64,000 nucleotides of DNA from Paralithodes platypus. Its lineage: Eukaryota; Arthropoda; Malacostraca; Decapoda; Lithodidae. The notes below the pieces were generated by a model. The model searched no databases. It had not been told where the DNA came from and saw only the letters and a list, made by a program, of their open reading frames with translations. The stretch lies in the NCBI GenBank assembly GCA_032716605.1, contig CM064501.1:23253171-23317170 (forward strand), in the 5' to 3' direction. This document shows, in pieces, positions 31,481 through 43,742 of the stretch; the stretch's first letter is position 1; each line of letters starts with the position of its first letter. The position numbers and the translations under genes were made by a program.

Positions 31481-31591
31481 GTAAGAAACTACATATTTTG
31501 TATTCATTTTTATTGGGTTGTTAGTATCAACATAAATTAATATTACAAAATAAGGGTCATAATTGTCAACAAAATCTCATTGAAAAGTCGG

Positions 31592-32217
31592 CCCTCTAAC
31601 TCCCATTCATTATCACTTATCGGAAGTGTATCATCTGCAAACAGCAGTATAGGTAGCTTCCACTCAATTCCCTCCCTTGACATTATTTCTTTCAAGACTC
31701 CATCCATATATACAGTAAACAATCACGGGGCCATCACACACCCCTGTTTCAAACCAACATTCAGGTCAAAGAACTCGCTCTGCTCACTCTCCACACGTAC
31801 TGCCGCCTTTGCACCCACGTACATGCTCTTTTCACTGCTTTCAGCCACTTGCCATCTACTCCGTATATGCTAAGTACTTTCCACAAACCTTCTCTATCCA
31901 CTCTGTCATAGGCCTTCTCCAAGTCCATAAAGGCAACATACACCTTTTGTTTCTTCCCAAGATATGTCTCCACTACACAATTCAGGGTAAAAATCTGATC
32001 TACACATCCTCCTCCCTTCCGAAAACCTCCCTGCTCGTCGCCTATCCATTTCTCCGTTCTGACTCTCACTCTCTCAATCACTACCCTACTGTATACCTTC
32101 CCTACTACGCTTAGAAGACATATTCCTCGGCGGTACTTTGCCCTTATATAGGGGGACTGTTATGCCAGTCTTCCTGTCATCGGGTGCACTCCCCTTCTCC
32201 CATGCTAGTTTGCACAA
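31592..32217 (-). pseudogene. LINE-A reverse transcriptase fragment
   Basis: Minus-strand. Carries RVRVRTEKWIGDEQGGFRKG and KVYVAFMDLEKAYDRVDREG (RT palm with catalytic Asp), frameshifted near 31830. Right boundary is a sharp junction with the Gypsy fragment. Same piece and junctions at 56247-56876. Confidence 0.85.
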
Positions 32218-33436
32218 AACTTAAATTTACATGTTGTTCACGGTCAGGCGCAAAAGGTATTTACAGTCCTAGATGATAATAGATCGATTTTTGTTGTATT
32301 TAGTGATATCGAGTCTGAGATCGCCGCTCGAAAGGTCACAGATGACAGAGGTAAAATCGATATATTTCGCTCTAAATTTGATAAGGGTAGAACTCCAGCA
32401 GGTTTATTAGCTTGTGACGAGTTGCTAGAATGCACGACTTATCAAACCTTCAAAGACGAGTTTTTGGAGAAATTTGCACGAAACTCAAGAGGTGACTTTG
32501 CTCTGATTCATGATTTTGCTAACTCAATCCAACATATAAATAAGGGCAAATCTGTTGATACTCTATTGGCATTCACAAAGAGAATTAACTAATACGCATG
32601 TGAAAGAATTATTGGAACAAGATGTAATACAGCCATCTCTGTCTTTATGGCGTAGTCCCCTATTTTTGGTTCCTAAGAAAAATAAGGGCGAATATAGAGT
32701 TGTCGTAGATTACAGGAAACTTCATTCTCTCACAGAAACTGAACATTTTCATATGCCTGCAATCCCTGACATCTTAAATTCGTTAGGTACTGATAATAAA
32801 GTGTTTAGTACTATGGATTTGTCGAGTGGTTTCCATCAGATTAATTTAGATGAAGATTCCCGTCAATACACCGCATTTAATTCCCCCTCTGGAACATATG
32901 AGTTCAAACGCTTACCACAGGGCCTTAAAAATTCACCGGCAGTATTTCTACGTCTCATGTCTAATAATTATATTGGCAGGATTATTAGGTGATAACGTTT
33001 ATGTATATATAGACGATATCATAATATTTTCTAAAAATATATCGGACCATGTTGAAGCACTGAGGAAAGTTTTATCTAGGCTTAACGAAGCTGGTTTAAA
33101 GATTAAACTTAGTATATGTAACTTTTTCAATAAGAAACTAAATTGTTTAGGACATGAACTAACCCCAGATGGTGTTAATACCACTCCTGATCTCACGAAC
33201 GCTATCACAAATTTCCCAACACCCACTAACGTAAAACAATTGCGACAATTCCTTGGTATCAGTGGTTATTATAGGAGTTTCATTAGAAATTATGCAATCA
33301 TTGCGAAACCCCTTTACGAACTGTTAAAGAAAGGTGTGGAATTTAATTTGAGTTATGAACAAGAGCAAAGTTTTAATATATTAAAGAATAGCTTAACCAC
33401 GAGACCAACACCTACCTTCCCCTATACGGCCTAGCC
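32218..33436 (+). pseudogene. Gypsy-type LTR retrotransposon fragment (copy A)
   Basis: A gag-like segment (KVTDDRGKIDIFRSKFDKGR; TTYQTFKDEFLEKFARNSRG; 32230-32590) is followed, after a deletion, by reverse transcriptase: SPLFLVPKKNKGEYRVVVDY, STMDLSSGFHQINLDEDSRQ, RLPQGLKNSPAVFLRLMSN, then in the next frame VYVYIDDIIIFSKN (YIDD catalytic box) and LRQFLGISGYYRSFIRNYA. Protease, RNase H, integrase and LTRs are absent. A shared frameshift at about 32985 and the shared gag/RT deletion are also present at 59980-61107. Confidence 0.9.
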
Positions 33437-33535
33437 TCCATCACAGATTTCTTCATTCGTGCATCGACACATACATAATCAATCAATGGCTTTCTTTCCA
33501 CCACTGTCTTATCCTTCTTGAATTTGAAAATAATT
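33437..33535 (-). pseudogene. LINE-A endonuclease sliver
   Basis: About 95 bp of the LINE-A endonuclease C-terminal coding region (ERKPLIDYVCVDARMKKS), joined directly to the Gypsy end. Same at 61108-61195. Confidence 0.7.
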
Positions 33536-33639
33536 TTAGTTTTTTGTTTGTGTATTTAGGGAATTATTGTGTACTAATAAATACATCATGCTACAATTAA
33601 CTTTATATATGCATTAAAAAAAACTTATGTATATTTGTT

Positions 33640-33860
33640 TGCCCACACTTTTCAGGTGACAGTCAACTAATGTACCCTTGGATGATGGGACTCGGTCAGT
33701 TCCAGGACTGTGGATCTCGGTCATGGATGAGCAAGGCCCTTCTTCGCCAGTTACACCAACCATCATAAAAATGCAGGATCACAATCGAATATTGAGGTGA
33801 ACCAAGCAGCCCTGGAGGGGTCAATCAGTGAAGCATCGACAAGTTCCATCGTCAAGAAGA
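33640..33860 (+). pseudogene. YR-element Z5/Z6 remnant
   Basis: ACACTTTTCAG then GACAGTCAACTAATGTACCC (Z5 start), then the MDEQGPSSPVTPTI region of Z6 with frameshifts. Paralogous to 61315-61530. Confidence 0.65.
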
Positions 33861-33894
33861 AGTTAAAAATTTATAGATCATGTATCTAAGTAAC

Positions 33895-34766
33895 ATTTTA
33901 AAAATGCAATCTATCTATCTCTCTTTAGGCTGACGCCGCGATCCCCGAAGGGGTGGCCACTTCCATACTGACCACCCTATTTCTTATTACTGCTTTCAGC
34001 GTTCCTATAACCCTCTTCCCCTGTTATACCCTCTTCCGCACTTCTTCATCCATAGTCCCATCTTTACTCAACACACTGCCCAGATACTTAAAAGAGTTGA
34101 CGATCTCCATAGCCTGACCGTTCAGCTTCACCTCACACTCTGTGACTTCACCCCTTTCGAAGACCATAACCTTGCTCTTCCCCGCAATTACCTTCAAATT
34201 CCATTTTTTGCACACTGTTCCAAACTCATTTACCAGACCCTGCAACTCCCATTCATTATCACTCATCAGAACTGTATCATCCGCAATCAGCAGTATAGGT
34301 AGCTTCCACTCAATTCCCTCCCTTTTCAGCGATACACCAACATCCACTGCTCTTGATATTATTTCTTTCATGACTCCATCCATATATACAGTGAACAACC
34401 ACGGGGACATCACACAGCCCTGTTTCAAACCAACATTCAGGTCAAAGAACTCGCTCTGTTCACTCTCCACACGTACTGCCGCCTTTGCACCCTCATACAT
34501 GCTTTTCACTGCTTTCAGATACTTGCCATCTACTCCGTTTAATCTAAGTACTTTCCACAAACCTTCTCTATCCACTCTGTCATAGGCCTTCTCCAAGTCC
34601 ATAAAGGCAACATACACCTTTTGTTTCTTCTCCACAACACAATTCAGGGTAAAAATCTGATCTACACATCCTCTTCCCTTCCTGAAACCTCCCTGCTCGT
34701 CGCCTATCCATTTCTCCGTTCGCACTCTCACTCTCTCAATCACTACCCTACTGTATACCTTCCCTA
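33895..34766 (-). pseudogene. LINE-A reverse transcriptase 3' half
   Basis: Minus-strand 239-residue frame (34743-34024): RVRVRTEKWIGDEQGGFRKG, VYVAFMDLEKAYDRVDREGL, GLKQGCVMSPWLFTVYMDGV, LLIADDTVLMSD (catalytic box, IADD here versus FADD at 59175), FKYLGSVLSKDGTMDEEVR, ending at the hairpin and (CTAT)n tail. The 5' part is displaced to 38117 by the LINE-B insertion. Confidence 0.9.
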
Positions 34767-37700
34767 CTTTTTATTTTTTTATTTTTGAAGAGACAATGAA
34801 CGGAGGAAGGAAAAACACAGATAAAACAAAAAGGTCCATGTGTCTAAAGGCATCCTCTATTCATAAAATGTTTGAAACTACTGGATTTAAAAAATTGTAG
34901 ATTGTAAGTTTGTGGAAAGCAATTCGAGGGAAGTGAATTCCAAAGAGTAGTAGTTCTAGGGATACATTATTTCTGATAAGCAGAAGTTCTGCATTGTGGA
35001 GGAGAAAGTGTAAATTCATGGGCGCTCTCAGCCCTAGTTCTACGGGGAAAGATGTGGAGAGGCGGCACAATTGAAGCAAGTTCCTCGGAACAATTGCTGT
35101 GAAAATATCTGTAGAATAATGCAAGGGATGCAACATTTCTTCGTATGGATAATGTAGGAAGGTCCTGTGTGATTGCAGGGTTATTGATTAATCTAATAGC
35201 TTTATTTTGAATTTTGTCCAACTGCCTCAATGCAACCACTCCACTTCCACTCCACAGAGGTGAACAGTAATCCATCTGAGAACGCAGATGACTTTTATAT
35301 ATTACGGCCAACTGCTCGTCAGTGAAGAATTCTCGAACTCTGTACAGGAGTCCCAGTTTTTTAGAGGCATTCTTAGCAATGCTTCTAACATAATGTGTCC
35401 ACCTCAAGTTAGTAGTTAATGTTACACCGAGAATGTCAATACTAGGGGAAGTGGGAATATTTACATCATTAAAAAATATATGGGAGTCAGTGAGATTCTG
35501 TTGGCTAGAAAATTGAATGTATTTGGTTTTCTGTGCATTAAAGGAAACTAGATTCTTTTGTCCCCATTCATTAATTCTAGAAAGATCCTGGTTCAGAGAA
35601 ATTGCAGTGTTTATTTTTGAATTTATAAGATCGGGTTGGGTGAAAGAATTGGTAAATGTGAAGGAACTGTGGAGTGTTGAGTCATCTGCGTAGGAATGTA
35701 TTGGATTATAAGTGGTAGATATGAGATCATTGATATGAATGAGGAACAGAATTGGGGCCAAAACTGATCCCTGGGGAACACCAGCATGTATTGAGTGATA
35801 TTGAGAATAAAGGCCATCTACCATTACACGTATTTTTCTGTTATGAAGATAAGAAGAAATTAGTGGAACTAATGATGCAAGGCCGTAGTGTGACATCTTC
35901 GACAATAAGGATTGATGCCAGACTCTATCAAATGCCTTTGATATATCCAGTGCTATTGTATGTGTTTCACCATGTTGGTCTGTAGCTTGGTTGATTTGAT
36001 GCGTAAGAAGGCAAAGAATGTCTGCAGTTGATCGACATCGTCTAAAACCATATTACCTATCACTGATTAATTAATTATTCTCAAGATGCTTAATTATGTG
36101 ATTATTTAATATAATTTCAAAGACTTTACCACGAGTGGAAGTTATAGCTATTGGTCTGTAATTTGATGGATCTGAAGAGGCACCTTTTTTAGGAACTGGA
36201 TGGATGTTTGCTTCTTTCCAGGGCACTGGGAAGCATGAGGTATGAGTACACAGACGGACAAATTTTGCCAATACAGGAGCGCTCGCTCCTGTATTGGCAA
36301 GGAGCAATTCTTAAGTACTATTGGAGGAGTTTCATCTGGACCAGGAGCCTTATCTACTGAGAGATTCTGCAAAATAGTTTTGACATGTCTGGTGTGGATC
36401 TTAAGTGAGGGAATTTCAGGCGAATTAAAATTAAGTACAGGGACATCTTGATTTATTTCATCTAAGGTTGAGTTGGTGGAGAAAATATCCGCAAGAAGGT
36501 TAGCTTTACCTCGTGGGTCACTTACAAGATTGCCAGTCGGAGATTATAATGGTGGAATGGATGAAGCAATAGTGAAGTTGGATTTGAATGAGTTAAGAGT
36601 AGACCAAAATATTTTGTTATCATTTGGATTATTTAGAGGTTTATTTGCCTGCTTGTGGAGAAAGTTTGATTTAGTTAGGTTTAACACAGTTTTGGCATGA
36701 TTTCTGATGTTTCTAAAGTAATTAAAGGCTTCATGTGTTTTTGATCTTGTGTATGCATTGTAGGCTATTGCTTTTTGTTCAGTTACTCTAGCACAATTAT
36801 GGTCAAACCATTTAGGTGAAATAGATCTTTTACTGTACTTTTGATGAGGAATACAATTTTCCATTCCTATTTTTACAAAATCTTGTATGTGGCTCAAGGT
36901 GGAGTGTGTTTCATTAGAAAAGAAAGAGGTCCAGGGAATATCAATAAAGAAACCTTGAAGACCATCCCAGTCTGCCCTATCGTAATGCCATTTAGTCACC
37001 AAAACAGGTTCAGAGTGAGAAGGTGTGGTAGGTGATAGACAGGTGGCCTGTATCAGACAGTGATCAGAAGATCCAAGCGGGGACCTCACTGTAACATCAT
37101 ACTTTTCTGAATTGGTTGTTAAAAATAAATCCAGTAGGTGGGAATTATGATTAGGATTATCTGGTACACGGGTAGGTTGGTTGACTAGTTGAGTGAGATT
37201 AAATGAGTCTGCAAATAGCTCACATTCAAGACCAGCATCATCAGTCCTGGCTGAATGAGTGAGCCATTCAACATTATGGACATTAAAGTCACCCAACACA
37301 GTGATTTCAGAAGAAGCATTTAAGTTGAGGACACTGAGTAGTGAGGACAGAGAATCAAAAAGACTTTGCTCTGGAGGAGTATTTGGGGAACGGTAGATGC
37401 AACATATGTATTTAAATTTACCAGCCGAAATTAATTTGTATATAGAAATAATCAAAATAGGGACAATTGAAACTAGTAACCTCCTCCAGGGCAATTTCAG
37501 ATTTTGCGAAGCAACATACACCTCCTTTAGGTCTGAAATTTTGGAGCAGTTGATAACCTGGAAAATTAAATCTAGACATGTCAGATGTGGATGTTACTTG
37601 AGTCTCTGTCAAAAAAAGGAGAGTAGGGGATTCTGCTTGAAGAAATTGGTGTACATAATTGATCTTAGAGTGAAGTCCCCTTATATTGCTAAAGAAAAAT

Positions 37701-38116
37701 CTGCACCACGAGCAGCTTTGGGACGTTGCAATGCTCTTGACACAGTCGCATGATGACGACTGGGAGGGCCCTGTGTCAATGACCCAACCCTGCCGGGGGT
37801 GGATATCTAAGGGACCACCAGGTTTGCTCTTAACAATTGTACTGCCATATTTATTAGGTAAAGGTGTAAGGTGTTACATGTATGATATGTAGTGGGAAGA
37901 GTAGTGTTTTATGGATAGAGGATAGCGATGTAGGGCAATGTCGTGAAGTTGGATGTGTATGTTATAATTATAAAGAGGGTTTTCCTGATACCCCTGATGT
38001 GTGAGGCAGAAAGATATGTATCCAGCTACCAAGGCCTGGGAGAGAAAATGGAATTCAGGCTATCCCCTGAGTCTCCCGAAACCTTGGCGGTAGTACTTCC
38101 CTGGGCGGGGCTGCCT
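34767..38116 (-). mobile_element. LINE-B: jockey/CR1-like LINE, near full length
   Basis: Minus-strand element inserted in LINE-A. From 5': endonuclease start (SNIRGLHSKINYVHQFL near 37690; TETQVTS), endonuclease body at 37521-36544 with VLGDFNVHNVEWL and GSSDHCLI, RT fingers at 36372-36071 (KAPGPDETPPIVLKN; YRPIAITSTRGKVFE), and RT core at 35905-34967 with HAGVPQGSVLAPILF, the YADD box (IHSYADDSTLHS) and ILGVTLTTNLRW. Frameshifts and a stop split the ORF. The 3' end is AT-rich. Flanks carry CCCTAC on both sides (about 34761-34766 and 38116-38121), a likely target duplication. Confidence 0.85.
36265..36300. repeat. Perfect 16-bp inverted repeat, 4-nt loop
   Basis: TTGCCAATACAGGAGC at 36265-36280, spacer GCTC, and its exact reverse complement at 36285-36300. 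It lies in the RT coding region of LINE-B and adds an inverted copy of the APVLAK codons. Confidence 0.95.
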
Positions 38117-39118
38117 ACCCCTACTACGCTTAGAAGACATATTCCTCGGTGGTTACCACATATTCCTCTTTCCCCTTTGCCCTTATATAGGGGGACTATT
38201 ATGCCAGTCTTCTAGTCATCGGGTGCATTCCCCTTCTCCCATGCTAGTTTGCACATTTTCCATACCCCTTCGATCACTATCTCACCAACGTAACTCAACA
38301 TTTCCCCACACACTCCATCTGTTCCTGGGGCTTTCCCCAACTTCACTCTTGGCATGGCTTCCCACACTTCTGACCTCCTGATCACCACCTCCTCCTCCCC
38401 TACTTCTCTTCTTCTCCCTCCCATACCATGTCCCACTATGTTTGCTGGCTCTTCATTCCTTACATTTAGCAACTCATTGAAGTACTCCCTCCATCTTTCG
38501 ACTCTCTCTTGCTTCTCGGCTAGCGTTCTCCCATTCTTATCTTTCACACCCTTACTGTTTCCCTTGCTACCTTCCCTAACTTGCTTGACTTCTGTTGATG
38601 GGCTGGTCTATCAGAGTGAGAGTTGAGCGTTCTCTGCCATACCCATAGCTTACTCTGATGCTAATTTTACTTAGATATTTTCTAGATCTCAAGTGACGGT
38701 GTCCCTTCCGTGGATTGACCTCTCAATCTACCAAGATTGGAAGCCAAAGCGTCACATTTTTCCCTTGCCCCACAACTTTCTCTTCATAATTGCTGAGGGG
38801 CACAAGGCCCTGGGTGGGGCTTTGATTTCCCGGGCGTTTCCGGACCCTCCTCAGCTCCCAGCCCTTAAACACCTTGCTCATCTCCTCCACTTCCTCTATA
38901 ACTTCCAGGTCGAACCCACCCAGTCGTCTTTCTACTGCTCGCCTGTACTCTTCAATGATTTCCTCCACCTGTAACCTCTCCACCCTCCTCACCATTCCAC
39001 CTTCCTCTCGCCTCCCTCCAGCTCTCCTCACCCACTTATTTGGTATCCTAACCTTAGCTACTACTACATAATGATCAGACAGACCCCCTCCAATACCCCT
39101 ATACACCCTAGCAATCAT
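38117..39118 (-). pseudogene. LINE-A 5' part, continuing from 34766
   Basis: Minus-strand. 39118-38863 is the endonuclease end and linker (YRGIGGGLSDHYVVVAKVRI; VERRLGGFDLEVIEEVEEMS). 38598-38117 is the pre-RT region (NGRTLAEKQERVERWREYFN; KAPGTDGVCGEMLSYVGEIV). A 260-bp foreign segment lies between them (38600-38862). Confidence 0.85.
38600..38862. mobile_element. Unidentified 260-bp insertion in LINE-A
   Basis: Interrupts LINE-A between residues that are near each other in the copy at 27780-28110. No ORF or tRNA-like promoter recognised. The insertion may have replaced about 250 bp of LINE sequence. Confidence 0.5.
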
Positions 39119-39124
39119 TGCCGA

Positions 39125-39385
39125 TTAAAAAAAATCCCACTATATATGATGGCTGCGAGGCATTTATCGGGTGTCTTAATCCGAAAAGATACAGGGGGAC
39201 GGGTTATTGATCGAAATGTAATGAAACTCTACCTAACAAGGAAGAAATCGGTTTATGGTAAATGCACAATGGCTGAAATACAACGACAGTACTAATCAAG
39301 TCGGGAGGATAACAAAAATATACAAAATAATTAAATTTGGTGTTGGAACCCAGCAAACCAAACACAAATATTAGTATTTAATGGG
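39125..39385 (+). pseudogene. YR-element Z6 remnant
   Basis: Decayed copy of 12420-12660: CACTATATATGATGGCTGCG, ATTGATCGAAATGTAATGAA, AATACAACGACAGTACTAAT. Stops throughout. Confidence 0.6.
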
Positions 39386-39550
39386 GTAGCGGGCAAATTG
39401 TTTGAGGTAAGGTTGGAATTTGAATGCAATACAAATTTTCACCTCTCCGACCCTATTTCAATTAATTAGTTGTACATTTTGCCAAAGAAGAATAATACAA
39501 ATAATAATACAATAATTGTACTACACGATTCTTTGTTATTGTAACTTTGC
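39385..39550 (-). repeat. R170 dispersed repeat, inverted copy
   Basis: Follows the Z6 remnant exactly as at 12665-12800, so Z6 and R170 moved together. Confidence 0.75.
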
Positions 39551-39636
39551 ACATAGATGTATTTATTTATAGGAAAAACCACATCCTATCCAGTATTTCA
39601 CTTGCCGGAGTTGAAGTCTTTATGCACAATGTTCCT

Positions 39637-39691
39637 TAAGTGATTGAGGCTGGGTTACATGTGTATATTTGAGTATAATATGCATGTTACA
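39637..39691 (+). repeat. 55-bp direct repeat, left copy
   Basis: Begins TAAGTGATTGAGGCTGGGTT, ends ATGCATGTTACA, and is identical to 44501-44555. Homology stops on both sides. Confidence 0.95.
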
Positions 39692-41836
39692 TGGCCCCTG
39701 TTAACAAAATGTGTTCCATCAACATCCTAATATATAGTAAAGACGAAAATATATATTTAAATGGTTCTTTTATAAGAGATTATTTATAAGGATTAGAGTA
39801 AATAATTATTAATAATTGAAAAATAATGAAACTAAATTCAGATAGAGTATAAGAATTTCATATGACGTGTAAGTGAGTTGTATTTGTAATAGGGACATCT
39901 TATATCTATATTTCCTCTCCAATGAATCGCGGGAGCCCGGATTCGAGGAATTATTTATATAGATTCCCGGTGTAGGACAGGTTTATTTTGTTTCCAACAA
40001 ATAGGATATCATAGGGCAAATTAAAGAAAAGAAAGTGAAACACTTTCTGGAGTTACGTTAATATAGGGATTCTTGCTATCTGAGTATAGATTCTTCAAAT
40101 TACTGTGATGTAATTCATGTGATTGAGAAACGTGAGTCGTGCATGTAATCTCCTGATAGAGAAAACGCTTGGTATCAGAGACTCAGAGTAATGAGTAAAA
40201 GAGTTTATAACATGGGTATATATGGATAAAAATAATAATTACATAATACAGCCATAACTTGATGTATTTTTTTCTTTATTTTTATTCTCCTTCGACTCGT
40301 TTTCTCCGCTGATTGACCCTGAAGGTTCAGCGATCACGTCCTTCTGCATCAAGCTTTTCAGATTTGCTCACATCTTGTAGCAGGCACCAAGTTTGAGGGC
40401 GGTAGTAGGACAGTTCAGCTGGGAGGTGTCCAACAGTCTTCCTGTGAACATCAAATTCTTGGCAGTATGATGTGTGTAAAAAAGTGTTGGTGTCTGTAGT
40501 TAAAAGTTTGGTGTCGTGTAGTTAGCTAACAAATATCCAAGTAATATAATTAAATTTACTTTGGATGGTGTACCGGTAGTATAATATTTACCTAGCTCAA
40601 AATGGACAGTAATCAATTTTAGACTGTAAATAATAAAATTCAATAAAATTACCCATATATGAATATTGGCAAACATAAAGGATTAATATTATTGAGTGTA
40701 TAGGCCTACGGCTATCAGATATATTCGTTTGGCACTTATGAATATCTGCGGAGTTGCCGTTAACATTTGCGTAAGCGATCGCATGTGTCACAATTATAGC
40801 TACTTTATATCGCAATGTAAGGGGTAGGCTTTATAATTGTCGTTAAGCTACTAAACTTGTATATCTGTATGAGTTGAACATACATAGAATAATTAAACAC
40901 TCGTCACGTATAACTAAATTAATTCATATAACGGATATCAAATTTTGGATCCAAGACATACATTATACACACTCATAAGTAATTGTGAGTTTGAGAGTTC
41001 CAGTTTAGAGCAAAAATAGGGAGTTAGATGCAAAAATGGTCTGAAGTTAACTTTCTGAACATCTGTGTAACCAATATTTAATCCACATCAATATTATTGA
41101 AACCTCTAGCATTGAGATTTTATTGGTGGGTCCTATTTTTATAGGAACTAATTGGTTCGTCATTTTTCACAACCTGTGTGTATGAAATTGTTTTCATTTG
41201 GTTAATTAAACACAGTTAAACACAAATGGATCCGCAGTTATACATTCTTATACATCGCAATGTATGGTTCAGGTTTTATAATTAATTAAGTGGTGAGTTC
41301 CTAATGAATATTACCTTTGTAATATCAAAAGGGTGTACAACCGTGTAGGCCCTACACATCCAATTTCACATTTTGGGTAAATGAGAAATTGTTCATTTGA
41401 TTACATGTATGAGAGGGTTAAAATTTGGTTGTCAAATACAGTTAAACACAAATGAAGGTATAATTATAATAATTTATTGGGATGAATAGTTTCAAAAATT
41501 ACCATCAATACACATTGAACACATGTTCACATGTTCGGTGAATGTAGTCAATTATTCAAAAATGAATTTGAGTAATTAAAATACTGGTGTTAAATAGTTT
41601 ATAAATCAAGAGTAATTTTTAAGAGTTTGAGTAAAGAGTTAGACGTGTTTCGAGTATAGAATTGACTGTTGGAATGTTAATCTAATTATATATAGCTATT
41701 CTAGCAGATGTGTAGTGAGTGTCTGTGTGTGTGAATTGGAGAAATTAGATATCCAAAACAATATGGATAGAAGAGGTTGGATTAATGTAGTATTAATTAC
41801 TCAAAACACCTAGGGTGAGGTGAGGAAGGTTACATT
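39692..41836. other. AT-rich interval, no gene recognised
   Basis: No domain-bearing ORF. Short internal repeats (CAGTTAAACACAAATG near 41212 and 41440). Likely untranslated or non-coding part of the element containing the protease ORF. Confidence 0.45.
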
Positions 41837-42418
41837 TTAATTTCCCTCACTGCGTAGTGTCATGATTGGGCGTTGGAGTGAGTTTGGAGTTACTTTGAAT
41901 TCTGTCCTACGTTTGTGGTATTTAACCTGGTGTATAGAACTGTTTTCCTGGGTACTCCGTACACATTCCACATTATCTCCTTGTAAACCCCCAATGAGAA
42001 CTTGATCCATGTGTGGTAGGATAATAAGTTTCACTTTTGACATAGCTTCTAAACCTAGAAGCATGTCGGTGTTTGTTGGGAGTTTCGAAATTACATAGAA
42101 AGGCAGATTAGCTGTGTGCACTTCTGTAAATTCTACTGAAAGGGTAACCTTAGCTAAGGTTTCTAGGTGGTTTCCACTCACAGACATAATCTCGATATCT
42201 GGGTAAGATTCTTCGAGGTTCAAGTCCTTCAAGCTTTTAAATTTAGCAAGGCTTATAAGGTTTACTGGAGAGTCTGTGTCAAGGGATAGTTCTATATCAT
42301 GAGTACCACACCTAGCAGGTAACATGAGTGTGTTTTCATTAACACTGTAAATTGTGACAGTTTTACGTTTGGGTGTTTGGCAGGATGCATGTTTTAGCTC
42401 AGGCAAAGCAAAGGCCAT
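41837..42418 (-). CDS. Retroviral-type aspartic protease ORF
   Basis: 193 residues on the minus strand with the pattern LSLDTDSPVNLISLAKFKSL, then LPFYVISKLPTNTDMLLGLE (a flap- and GLD-like hydrophobic segment). This is how Gypsy pol begins: an active-site D-T/S-G triad followed by an hxxhhG..h end. Here the triad reads DTD rather than DTG or DSG, so catalysis is doubtful. No gag, RT or integrase is adjacent. ATG at 42418 starts the frame. Alternatively it is a domesticated or decayed gag-pol remnant. Confidence 0.5.
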   Translation of the reverse strand: MAFALPELKHASCQTPKRKTVTIYSVNENTLMLPARCGTHDIELSLDTDSPVNLISLAKFKSLKDLNLEESYPDIEIMSVSGNHLETLAKVTLSVEFTEVHTANLPFYVISKLPTNTDMLLGLEAMSKVKLIILPHMDQVLIGGLQGDNVECVRSTQENSSIHQVKYHKRRTEFKVTPNSLQRPIMTLRSEGN

Positions 42419-43727
42419 TTTCTCACCAACAGTAATAATTGTGGGAGTTGGTGGATGTGGGAGGAGTGGTGCTAGCGCGGTGGCTATGTAGTGATATGAA
42501 AGAGAAAGTCAGCTGGTGTTGTCTGACGTTCGTTTCGTTAGGGGGATGCATGTAGGGGAGGAGGGGTATAGTGTGCGGAAGGCCAATGTAGTAAGAGGAT
42601 GAGGGGATGTGTTGCGGTATGAGATTTTGGTAGTGAGATAGCGTGTATGTGTGTGTGTTCACTTATTTTCACTGTGGTGTGTTTTTAAATTAATGATAAT
42701 ACATCATGCATACCTGTTGTATTTTGTTACATCAAATGAAGCGTCGATATGTGCAGAGATGTGGTGTGTAGTGATGTGTCGTCGTACGTCAGGCAGGCCA
42801 GGGCGTTGTTGTGTCTGCGGGCTGTTGAAGGCGTCTTGATGTCTGGCAGGTTCTATTCACTTTGACTGGGTGTTTTCTTGTTTGCTTGTTAGTTTGCAGG
42901 TAGCTTGGAGTGGTGAGTAGTGATGATGATGGGGTAGAGATGGTAGGCAGGCTGATGTAGCCTACATGAACTTGCTGTAGACTTGTAGTGATGAAACAGG
43001 CAGATATACACAGGAACTGTCTGTAGACTTGAAGGTGACGACGGGCGGATGTAGATTGTAAACAGGAAGTGATGTGTTGAGGTAGGCAGGAAGCTGGTTG
43101 GGGCGATGAGTAGACAAGGTAGTGCTGAAGATTGGGTGAAGATTTGCTTGATTGTAGGTCGATTGTTTGAGTATTGGAGTCAGGTAGGGCCAAGTGTTAG
43201 TTATGATTCCAAGTGTATGTTCTTTTAATGCAAGGTCGCCATGTAGAAGACCATGAATCGTATGGTATTCTCGTGCAATATTACATTGAATATTATATAT
43301 AAAGGGGGTAAAGATAACTCCATTGTGTTATAAATTATATTGAGTTATAGAGTACAGTTTTATAATACTTAGTTGTTAAGGTATTAGTATTGAGCTTAGG
43401 GTAAAAGGGGTTTAATCTACGTCTCTTGGTGATGCTTAGCAAGTGTGGCAATATGTGGCAATAAGTGCTTAAGTGGCGTATGGCAGTGTCTAGCTGTAGC
43501 CAAGATGAGAGACGGGAGTAGCTGGGATGTGTGTTCTTCTCTGATTGAGATCCCAAGGTAGATTGAGTTCTCTGTGTCAGTGCGTATAGAAGAGTGAGCC
43601 CTTAAACTACCGTTTCCGGTATATATAAGGCGTTTTTGCTGACACACCTTTCACTAGGTGGGTCAATTGCTGATTCGAGTTGTGTATTGTTTACATCCTG
43701 TGTTGTCATTTGTATTGCTTACTGTGA
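42419..43727. other. Unassigned sequence, possible 5' region of the protease element
   Basis: Minus-strand frames at 42423-42662 and 42789-43193 are Pro/Ser/Thr/Gln-rich and low-complexity. TATATATAAGG lies near 43620-43632 (CCTTATATATACC on the minus strand), a possible TATA box. Nothing else supported. Confidence 0.4.
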
Positions 43728-43742
43728 AAAAAGGCGAAAGTA

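Larger units (their letters stand above)
29820..35880. repeat. Segmental duplication, copy A
   Basis: The order YR exon Z3, LINE tip, E1, LINE RT, Gypsy, LINE endonuclease remnant, Z6 remnant, LINE 3' half, LINE-B is repeated at 54475-64000 with the same junctions and the same disabling mutations. Copy B is longer by a 3.0-kb LINE and a 0.47-kb MITE. Confidence 0.9.
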
